DNA of 5,898 bases from Verrucomicrobiota bacterium (GTDB lineage Bacteria > Verrucomicrobiota > Kiritimatiellia > UBA8416 > JAIOPI01): assembly GCA_027620105.1 (NCBI GenBank), contig JAQCIA010000149.1, positions 1 through 5,898 of the forward strand. Direction: 5' to 3'. The notes beneath the pieces were generated by a model, which had not been told where the DNA came from, made no database searches, and saw nothing but the letters and a program-made list of their open reading frames with translations. Position numbers and translations under genes: made by a program. Position 1 is the first letter of the stretch. Each line of letters begins with the position of its first letter. This document shows positions 1 to 4,715 of this stretch, in pieces.

Positions 1-671
1 GGAATGTAGCGCTGCATATTTTCTGGGTTGGTGTTCCAATGATTCGGTTTGAAGGCGTAGGGTAGAGTTTGGTAGGGGTAGGTCAGGCCAGCATCGAGCA
101 TGTTGCGATACAGATGCTTGTTGGAGATGCTGATGACTCCTAAATTTGTGGGGGCGGCAGCACTCGTCACCAACCATGGGTAATCTTGCGCGGTGCCCCT
201 AAACATACCCCACCCGTCCGCAGTTGCATCTGAACCTTGGCCCGCTCCGCTCCAAAGGGCGCTACCACCGGCATAGCAGCCCTGCCCCTCGTCCCCACCG
301 AGCCAAAACATGAAAGCTGGTGTGGGTGACACCCCGAAGCGGATGGCAGCCACCACCGTAAAGTTTGTCGCGCTGATGGGTTTGCTAATCTTGAGAAAAT
401 TTCCCGCAGCCGCATCGAACTGGGCGAAACTCAGCCCTCCCTCGGTGGTGAAAACCGGCGCGGTGGCCGCCTCCCCGGTGGCATGGTTTCCCGCCCCCGA
501 CTGGTCCTGCCAGGCGGTGATTTTGTTCGCCGCGTCTTTGGTGATGCCGACGTCCGGCTTCAGCCAGAGGGCAAGCCCGTCACGGGAAAATTCCTCAGCG
601 GCCAAGGCGGCGGCGGGAAGCGCGGCGGCCAGCAGGGAAATGCACAAAGTGACTTGAAAAACAGGTTTCAT
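1..671 (-). CDS. Secreted LamG/concanavalin A-like domain protein (3' end outside window)
   Basis: The frame starts at ATG 671-669 and stays open to the left edge, giving 223 codons with no stop, so the C-terminus is missing. Residues 1 to about 25 form a Sec-type signal peptide: a lysine at position 2, a hydrophobic core (ISLLAAALPAAALA) and an Ala-X-Ala type cleavage site near residues 22-25. The mature part opens with GLALWLKPDVG (32-42), followed by ITAWQDQSGAGNHAT (51-65) and FTVVAAIRFG (104-113). The 'LWLK.D ... W.DQSG.GNHAT' pattern is typical of LamG/concanavalin A-like jelly-roll domains in exported proteins of Verrucomicrobia and Planctomycetes, which bind or act on glycans or serve as surface modules. 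The start is fixed by the Shine-Dalgarno five bases upstream. It lies 76 bases downstream of the TIM-barrel gene on the same strand but has its own promoter-like sequence. The end in this window (residues about 160-223) shows no recognisable catalytic motif. The fold assignment is fairly sure; the function is unknown. Confidence 0.8.
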   Translation of the reverse strand, partial: MKPVFQVTLCISLLAAALPAAALAAEEFSRDGLALWLKPDVGITKDAANKITAWQDQSGAGNHATGEAATAPVFTTEGGLSFAQFDAAAGNFLKISKPISATNFTVVAAIRFGVSPTPAFMFWLGGDEGQGCYAGGSALWSGAGQGSDATADGWGMFRGTAQDYPWLVTSAAAPTNLGVISISNKHLYRNMLDAGLTYPYQTLPYAFKPNHWNTNPENMQRYI

Positions 672-676
672 CTTAT

Positions 677-684
677 CCTCCTTA
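677..684 (-). promoter_or_regulatory. Strong Shine-Dalgarno of the LamG-like gene
   Basis: On the minus strand the sequence is TAAGGAGG, followed by ATAAG and then ATG at 671. This is a near-perfect anti-16S complement with a 5-base spacer. It is the best Shine-Dalgarno in the window for a long gene and fixes the start of a gene whose reading frame leaves the window without a stop. Confidence 0.85.
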
Positions 685-697
685 AATGACTTCCGCG

Positions 698-724
698 ATT
701 ATATGATCGTATCGATCGTCTCAA
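698..724 (-). promoter_or_regulatory. Candidate sigma-70-type promoter for the LamG-like gene
   Basis: Reading the minus strand, TTGAGA (724-719, five of six matches to TTGACA) is followed after 15 bases by a perfect TATAAT (703-698). A start of transcription near 691 would leave about 20 bases of leader before the ATG, with the Shine-Dalgarno inside it. The 15-base spacer is two bases shorter than ideal, so the -35 call is weaker than the -10. The short AT-rich stretch stands out against the GC-rich surroundings. This is a motif reading only. Confidence 0.5.
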
Positions 725-730
725 CGATTG
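713..730. repeat. Short imperfect inverted repeat over the candidate -35 region
   Basis: CGATCGT (713-719), a four-base loop CTCA, then ACGATTG (724-730) form arms that pair with one mismatch. The repeat covers the candidate -35 hexamer of the LamG-like gene. Further ATCG/CGAT words lie at 696-699 and 706-709. A dyad at this position could be a repressor or activator site, but seven-base arms with one mismatch can arise by chance. Confidence 0.3.
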
Positions 731-747
731 AACGTGCAAGAGTCGGG

Positions 748-1635
748 TCAGCCCTGAATGCTGGCCTTTTGCGCAGACGCAAAGCATTCCCGTGCAATCT
801 CGCCAAGTCGTTGGGCATCCAGCCAGCGGTCACTCGCTTCGGTCAGGGTGCCGTCGGAGTGGCGAAAGGTCTGGGCGTAATTGATCGCGTGCGAAAGCAG
901 TTCAGGTGCGAAGCAGATGTAGTCACCGGGACGTGCGGCCCGGAGGAAGCCGGCGAAGCTGCGCGTCCATAAATCCCGGAAGTGCTCGAGTGCTTCGGTC
1001 ATGCTCGGGTGATTCAGCGCGACCTGCATGTGGCTGCTGTTGCCGCAGCGACCATGCAGAAAACCGACGCGGTCGAATACCGGCTGCAGGAAGGCAAGTT
1101 TTTCCTCCCAGTTGCCATAGGGCATTTCCAGGCCCGAGTACCAGTGGGAAAAGTCGGCATTGAAACGGATGCCGGGATGGCGCTCCACCATCTGCACGGT
1201 GCGCCAGGTGTCCTGGGTAATGGTGGCGCGATGGAGTTCAATGTAAATGGGAATATCTTCCCGTGTGGAGGCGGCAAGCACCGCATGCACCAGCGCATCG
1301 ATCTCGGCGTCGCTTTCGTGTCCCCAGCCAACATGCACGGTGGCCGCATCATACCCCGTCTGTTTCCACTGCGCCGCGAGCGCGGCCACCTCGCCCGGCT
1401 GGTTGATGCGTCCGCCACCGGTGCAGCCGAGTCCGAGTTCGCGCGCCAGGACGATGTCGCCTCCCTGGATGCCAGCGTAGCCAGCCGCCTTGATGGCGCG
1501 TAGCGTGGTGCGCGGGTCGACTCCCACCGGCCCCGCGGACCAGGCGGGCAGATCGCTGAGACCGCCCATGTTGAGATCAACCCGCAGGCGTGGCGCGGCG
1601 TCGGTTCCGTCGTTGGTGTTGCGGACTGTGCTCAT
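748..1635 (-). CDS. Sugar phosphate isomerase/epimerase-like TIM-barrel protein
   Basis: This is a complete 295-residue protein of about the usual length for the xylose isomerase-like (AP endonuclease family 2) TIM-barrel superfamily. These enzymes isomerise or epimerise sugars or inositols, generally with a divalent metal in the barrel mouth. Barrel strands are visible in order: LRVDLNMGG (17-25), AGYAGIQGGD (51-60), AATVHVGWGHE (97-107), IPIYIELHR (128-136), IRFNADFSHW (156-165), VGFLHGRCGNSSHMQV (190-205) and YICFAPEL (239-246). Candidate metal or acid-base residues by position are E133, D161, H164, H194 and E245, the usual Glu-Asp-His-Glu arrangement. There is no signal peptide, so it is probably cytoplasmic. 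ATG 1635 is chosen because the next Met (23) would cut the first strand; no clear Shine-Dalgarno precedes it. It is divergent from the helicase. The substrate cannot be told from sequence. A sugar-metabolic role is inference from the family. Confidence 0.8.
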   Translation of the reverse strand: MSTVRNTNDGTDAAPRLRVDLNMGGLSDLPAWSAGPVGVDPRTTLRAIKAAGYAGIQGGDIVLARELGLGCTGGGRINQPGEVAALAAQWKQTGYDAATVHVGWGHESDAEIDALVHAVLAASTREDIPIYIELHRATITQDTWRTVQMVERHPGIRFNADFSHWYSGLEMPYGNWEEKLAFLQPVFDRVGFLHGRCGNSSHMQVALNHPSMTEALEHFRDLWTRSFAGFLRAARPGDYICFAPELLSHAINYAQTFRHSDGTLTEASDRWLDAQRLGEIARECFASAQKASIQG

Positions 1636-1873
1636 GGCGCTACGCTACCCCAAGCACCAATCCCTTGCAAGCGAGCGCGCCTGGTCAGAATGGAGCGAGT
1701 CCATCACATCGGGCGGTGTACTTGTCATCGCGCTGACATTCAGAGAAAGGGCCGCCACGCTCATCGTCGCGCACCACGCAATCGCCAATGAAACGTGACT
1801 ATTCCGCACATCGCAACGCACCCCAGGGCCGTCCGTCGGGACCGGGAAAAGGCGGCAGGGCCTGGTCAAACCC

Positions 1874-1878
1874 GGAGG
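1874..1878 (+). promoter_or_regulatory. Shine-Dalgarno GGAGG of the helicase leader ORF
   Basis: GGAGG lies six bases before ATG 1885, the start of the 16-codon upstream ORF, and eight bases before GTG 1887, an in-frame alternative start for the helicase. It is much stronger than the AAGGTG before the helicase ATG at 1932. It shows that ribosomes probably load here first. It favours ATG over GTG because of codon identity and spacing. Confidence 0.6.
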
Positions 1879-1884
1879 GACCAC

Positions 1885-1935
1885 ATGTGCCGAGATTGCT
1901 TGATGACGGCGCCTGTGGCAAGGTGCCACGCATGA
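1885..1935 (+). CDS. Putative 16-residue Cys-containing leader peptide, coupled to the helicase
   Basis: ATG 1885 opens a 16-codon frame, MCRDCLMTAPVARCHA, ending in TGA 1933-1935. The stop overlaps the helicase start codon in an ATGA arrangement, the classic geometry for translational coupling. GGAGG is six bases upstream of the ATG. The peptide has three cysteines (2, 5 and 14), all TGC codons, with C2 and C5 in a C-X-X-C spacing. It is too short to have a recognisable family and is not a membrane peptide. The likely role is control of helicase translation: a ribosome finishing the peptide would melt the hairpin at 1915-1929 and restart at ATG 1932. The alternative is that it is chance and translation starts at in-frame GTG 1887, which would add 15 residues to the helicase. 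Confidence 0.45.
   Translation: MCRDCLMTAPVARCHA
1915..1929 (+). promoter_or_regulatory. Hairpin carrying the helicase Shine-Dalgarno in its loop
   Basis: GTGGCA (1915-1920), loop AGG (1921-1923), TGCCAC (1924-1929) is a perfect six-base-pair stem, extendable by a U-G pair (1914/1930). It ends two bases before ATG 1932. The AAGGTG that would serve as Shine-Dalgarno (1920-1925) lies in the loop and its closing pairs. Such a structure could limit initiation until a ribosome translating the leader ORF opens it. The stem is short, so a strong effect is not certain. Confidence 0.4.
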
Positions 1936-3617
1936 CGACAACGTTTGATGACTTTAAGCTGGCGCCGGGCATTCGCCGGGCCATCACGGATCTGGGTTTT
2001 GAAAAGCCCACGCCCGTGCAGATGCGGGTGATTCCGTTCCTGATGCAGGATACGCGCGACCTGGTGGCACTGGCGCAGACGGGCACCGGCAAGACGGCGG
2101 CCTACGGCCTGCCGGTTCTGCATCGCACGGTTCCCTCCAACCGCCTGACGCAGACGCTGATCCTTTGTCCCACGCGCGAGTTATGCGTGCAGATCGCGCG
2201 CGATCTGAATGCGTTCGCGGCTCACACCAAGGGGCTGTCCATTCAGGCGGTTTATGGTGGCGCGCCCATTGATGCGCAGATGCGCGCACTGGAAAAGGGG
2301 GCGCACATCATCGTGGCCACGCCCGGGCGCATGCTCGACATGATTCGCCGCAAGCGTGCGGACCTCTCCCATGTGTCACATGTGGTGCTGGATGAAGCCG
2401 ACGAAATGCTGAACATGGGGTTCCAGGAGGAGTTGGAGGCCATTCTCAAGACCGGCCCCAAGGGAATGCTCACGCTGCTCTTTTCCGCGACCATGCCGCG
2501 CCAGGTGGCGGTCATCGCCGGGCGGTACATGAACGCGCCCGAGGAAATCACGGTGGGTGAGCGAAACTCGGGCTCTGATACTGTCAGTCACGAATACTAC
2601 GTGGTGCATGCGCGCGACCGCTACGCCGCCTTGAAGCGCATCATCGATGTGTATCCCGCCATCTACGGCATCGTCTTCTGTCGCACGCGCCTGGAGACAC
2701 AGGATGTGGCCAGCCGGTTGCTGGGGGATGGCTACAATGCCGATGCCCTGCACGGGGATCTGACTCAGGCGCAACGTGATCGCGTTCTGGGCTCATTCCG
2801 CACGCGACACCTTCAGCTGCTTGTGGCGACCGATGTGGCCGCGCGCGGTTTGGATGTGACCGATCTGACCCACGCCATCAACTTCAGCCTGCCGGCCGAA
2901 GCGGCGCAATACACGCATCGCAGCGGTCGCACGGGGCGTGCCGGCAAGTCGGGGATCTCCGTGGTGATCATCCACACACGGGAAGAGCACAAGATCAGCA
3001 TGCTGGAACAGGTCATTAAAAAGAAGTTCACGCGCAAACAGGTGCCATCGGGTCGCGAGGTCTGTGGTGCTCAGCTGCACGGCTTGCTGGAGCGCGTGAA
3101 GCAAGTCGAGGTGGACGAGGCCGAGATCGCGCCCTACCTTGAACAGATCGAAGGCATTCTGTCTGAGCGTTTGGCGACGGACGTGTTGAAGCGCTTTGTG
3201 GCCCTCGAGTTCAATCGCTTTCTCGCCTACTACAAGGATGCCCCGGATTTGAACGTCACACGCACTGCGGAATCGGAGCGCCGTCAGGGTGGCCCGGTGC
3301 GGGATCGTGATTCGCGGCACATGACCGGTTTTATTGTGAATCTGGGTGACCGCAACGGGTTGCAGCCGGGCGAATTGATCAGCTTGATCAATCGCGCGGC
3401 GCGTGGGCCGGTCTTTAATATCGGCAGAATTCAGATTGATCAGGATCGCAGTTATTTTGAAGCCTCGGGTGGTGACCCGCGCATTCTCACGGAGTGCCCG
3501 AGCCTGCCAAGCTACAAAGGCCGCCTGATGGCCATCCGCACCTTCGAGCCGGAGCGTGCGAATCGTCCGCCGCCTAGCCGCCGCGGACCGCGCCGGGACC
3601 GGCCGCACGCACCCTAA
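1932..3617 (+). CDS. deaD: DEAD-box ATP-dependent RNA helicase, DeaD/CsdA family
   Basis: The product is 561 residues from ATG 1932. It unwinds short RNA duplexes with ATP; relatives act in ribosome assembly, mRNA turnover and cold adaptation in the cytoplasm. Core motifs in order: Q motif GFEKPTPVQ (22-30), motif I AQTGTGKT (48-55), Ia PTREL (80-84), Ib TPGR (130-133), II DEAD (154-157), III SAT (185-187), IV IVFCRT (247-252), V ATDVAARGLDV (299-309) and VI HRSGRTGRAG (329-338). A helical linker/dimerisation-like region follows (about 340-460, with EFNRFLAYYKDAPDLN at 426-441), then a DbpA-like RNA-binding domain (about 464-537) and a basic, proline-rich tail. Nothing essential is missing. 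It is somewhat shorter than E. coli DeaD and closer in style to Bacteroidota/PVC homologues. ATG 1932 is chosen because the Q motif begins just after it, as usual in the family. The open frame continues to ATG 1788, and GTG 1887 with GGAGG is the main alternative. The leader ORF and hairpin suggest translational control. Confidence 0.93.
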   Translation: MTTTFDDFKLAPGIRRAITDLGFEKPTPVQMRVIPFLMQDTRDLVALAQTGTGKTAAYGLPVLHRTVPSNRLTQTLILCPTRELCVQIARDLNAFAAHTKGLSIQAVYGGAPIDAQMRALEKGAHIIVATPGRMLDMIRRKRADLSHVSHVVLDEADEMLNMGFQEELEAILKTGPKGMLTLLFSATMPRQVAVIAGRYMNAPEEITVGERNSGSDTVSHEYYVVHARDRYAALKRIIDVYPAIYGIVFCRTRLETQDVASRLLGDGYNADALHGDLTQAQRDRVLGSFRTRHLQLLVATDVAARGLDVTDLTHAINFSLPAEAAQYTHRSGRTGRAGKSGISVVIIHTREEHKISMLEQVIKKKFTRKQVPSGREVCGAQLHGLLERVKQVEVDEAEIAPYLEQIEGILSERLATDVLKRFVALEFNRFLAYYKDAPDLNVTRTAESERRQGGPVRDRDSRHMTGFIVNLGDRNGLQPGELISLINRAARGPVFNIGRIQIDQDRSYFEASGGDPRILTECPSLPSYKGRLMAIRTFEPERANRPPPSRRGPRRDRPHAP

Positions 3618-3634
3618 GTGAGCGCGTTCCCTCG

Positions 3635-4450
3635 TCAGGCGCCTCGGCGGAACACGAAGCGATGATAGAGGATTTCACGGCTGGCAATCTTGCGCTGGAC
3701 GATGCTGCCGGTGAGTCCGGCAAATTGTTCAAACAGTGCGCGTTCGCGGGGTGGGCAAAGCGCCAGGATCGCGGCACGCTTGCGTGCGTCGTCGGCCTCC
3801 AGCGCTGCCGCCACGTGCGGGGTGATGTCCTCGCGGGCGACAAATTCCAGTGTTGCCACGCCGCGTAAGTGCGCTTCCATGCTGGCCATGCCCGGCGGGT
3901 CGCGCAGGTCCGCGATCAGAAAGAACCCACCCGGGCGCAGGACGCGCGCGGCTTCGCGGAAGAACGCTTCTTCTGAGGCGTAGCAGTGGGAACTCTCCAC
4001 ATTCAGAACAGCATCGAAGCTGGCATCGGCGAAGGGCAGGTGCAGCGCATCACCGACTTGAAACGTCAGGTTTGGGATGGCGTGCCGTTGCGTGCAGAAG
4101 GCGACGGCCTCCGTCGAAAAATCGACGGCAGTCATGCGGGCGGGTGCCAGGCAACGCGCGACGTACGAGGCGCCGCCCCCGCGACCGGCGCCGACTTCGA
4201 GAACGTCCCTGCCGTGCAGGGCGCCGGGTGACGCCACGCGGTGATAGAGCTGCACATAGAGGCGTTCGGGTTCATCGTCTGGCGTCAGAACCGGGGCTTG
4301 CTCACCGTCCGGCCAGACGAATCCGTAATTCATGAAGACCCAGGTCGGCGTTGGGGCTTCGCGTGCGAGGCGTTCATACCACCAGCGCCAGAGACGCTTG
4401 CGGGCCCACGGAGAAACGGAGATCAAGAATGCCAGCAGTCGAACGCGCAT
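3635..4450 (-). CDS. SAM-dependent methyltransferase resembling phthiotriol dimycocerosate methyltransferases
   Basis: A 271-residue class I (Rossmann-type, Methyltransf_11-like) methyltransferase using S-adenosylmethionine. Motif I is VLEVGAGRGGG (83-93), the acidic ribose-binding residue is D110 in MTAVDFS, then GDALHLPF (133-140), motif IV FDAVLNVESSHCY (145-157) and LRPGGFFLIADLR (171-183). The N-terminal part RLWRWWYERLA (19-29), the NYGF segment (41-44) and DEPERLYVQLYHR (59-71) resemble, from memory, the mycobacterial phthiotriol/phenolphthiotriol dimycocerosate O-methyltransferase (Rv2952 type, about 270 residues). That family acts on large lipids. The same substrate is not implied; a lipid or polyketide-like hydroxyl acceptor is inference. 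The frame is open back to ATG 4603, but those 51 extra residues are basic and low-quality and overlap the oxidoreductase remnant, so ATG 4450 is preferred on length and homology. No clear Shine-Dalgarno precedes either. It converges on the helicase, with 17 bases between the stops and no terminator visible there. Confidence 0.85.
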   Translation of the reverse strand: MRVRLLAFLISVSPWARKRLWRWWYERLAREAPTPTWVFMNYGFVWPDGEQAPVLTPDDEPERLYVQLYHRVASPGALHGRDVLEVGAGRGGGASYVARCLAPARMTAVDFSTEAVAFCTQRHAIPNLTFQVGDALHLPFADASFDAVLNVESSHCYASEEAFFREAARVLRPGGFFLIADLRDPPGMASMEAHLRGVATLEFVAREDITPHVAAALEADDARKRAAILALCPPRERALFEQFAGLTGSIVQRKIASREILYHRFVFRRGA

Positions 4451-4538
4451 TCGGCAGAGCGTAGCAGGGAAGCTGTCCAAACGACAGTCCCGCGTGCCGA
4501 TGGTCGTGCAGCTTTTCGAGTATTTGTTAACCCGGATG

Positions 4539-4591
4539 GGCCGCACGGTGGCGCTACGACACGAAAATGGCACGGCAGTGGCCGCACGGTG
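4539..4591. repeat. 12-base direct repeat GGCCGCACGGTG
   Basis: GGCCGCACGGTG occurs at 4539-4550 and again at 4580-4591, 41 bases apart, with mismatches immediately outside each copy. The second copy also forms half of a six-base-pair hairpin (4582-4596). The pair sits at the 3' end of the oxidoreductase remnant. It could mark a deletion or duplication scar, or be chance in GC-rich DNA. Confidence 0.4.
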
Positions 4592-4691
4592 TGCGGGAAT
4601 CATTCGAAAACGGGCACAGCGTACCGCGGCCCCCGGCGCCGATGACGCCGATGCGCAGTGCTTGTGTGCGCGGAACGGGCATGGACGGCAT
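4554..4691 (-). pseudogene. Remnant N-terminus of a Gfo/Idh/MocA-type oxidoreductase
   Basis: ATG 4691 (or ATG 4682 in the same frame) begins a 45-codon frame that ends at TAG 4554-4556. The first 25 residues, including QALRIGVIGAGGRGTL (10-25), look like the beginning of a Gfo/Idh/MocA-family dehydrogenase: the first Rossmann strand followed by the dinucleotide-binding glycine-rich loop G-X-G-X-X-G. After RGTL the sequence (CPFSNDSRTP...) no longer looks like the family, and no other frame nearby restores it, so the substrate-binding domain and nearly all of the NAD(P)-binding domain are gone. It starts 24 bases after the pyruvate kinase stop, as a downstream operon gene would, and ends before the methyltransferase. 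No clear Shine-Dalgarno precedes it. Alternatives are a chance glycine-rich frame or a genuine 45-residue peptide. The motif match makes a gene remnant the better reading, but short length keeps confidence moderate. Confidence 0.45.
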
Positions 4692-4715
4692 GGGACTCTG
4701 TGGATCTCGGTGGGA

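Larger units (their letters stand above)
1636..1931. other. Divergent intergenic region between TIM-barrel gene and helicase leader
   Basis: These 296 bases separate the two divergent starts. From 1636 to about 1870 I see no credible gene and no hexamer pair at good spacing that I would call a promoter for either side. An in-frame extension of the helicase back to ATG 1788 is open, but it encodes low-complexity, basic, proline- and glycine-rich sequence and has no Shine-Dalgarno, so I treat it as non-coding leader. The right end (1874-1931) holds the upstream ORF and hairpin described separately. An 11-base stretch at 1734-1744, TGACATTCAGA, resembles the enterobacterial cold box. Confidence 0.6.
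4451..4715. other. Gap between pyruvate kinase and methyltransferase
   Basis: These 265 bases contain an oxidoreductase N-terminal remnant (4554-4691), a 12-base direct repeat (4539-4550 and 4580-4591) and a short hairpin CCGCAC-GGT-GTGCGG (4582-4596). A small AT-rich patch around 4514-4531, including GTTAAC, could hold a promoter for the methyltransferase, but I find no hexamer pair at proper spacing. No Rho-independent terminator (a stem followed by a T run) is visible after pyruvate kinase. Confidence 0.55.

Noticed and set aside
982..1503. Plus-strand open frame of 173 codons opposite the TIM-barrel gene.
   Set aside because: Complementary shadow of a well-conserved coding sequence with no recognisable domain.
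1644..1669. TTGCAA and TAGCGT with a 17-base spacer as promoter of the TIM-barrel gene.
   Set aside because: The -10 matches only three of six positions and lies so close to the ATG that almost no leader would remain.
1788..1931. N-terminal extension of the helicase from ATG 1788 (48 more residues).
   Set aside because: No Shine-Dalgarno before ATG 1788, low-complexity basic and proline/glycine-rich translation, and the family's Q motif normally lies close to the N-terminus, as it does from ATG 1932.
2793..3608. Minus-strand open frame of 271 codons inside the helicase.
   Set aside because: It is antisense to conserved helicase motifs V-VI and the RNA-binding domain; no motif or ribosome binding site of its own.
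4582..4596. Hairpin CCGCAC-GGT-GTGCGG as terminator of the pyruvate kinase transcript.
   Set aside because: On the minus strand the only T run (TTTT) comes well after the stem, not adjacent to it.
4451..4603. Methyltransferase start at ATG 4603.
   Set aside because: The extra 51 residues look non-coding, overlap the oxidoreductase remnant in another frame, and make the protein longer than the roughly 270 residues of the family it resembles.
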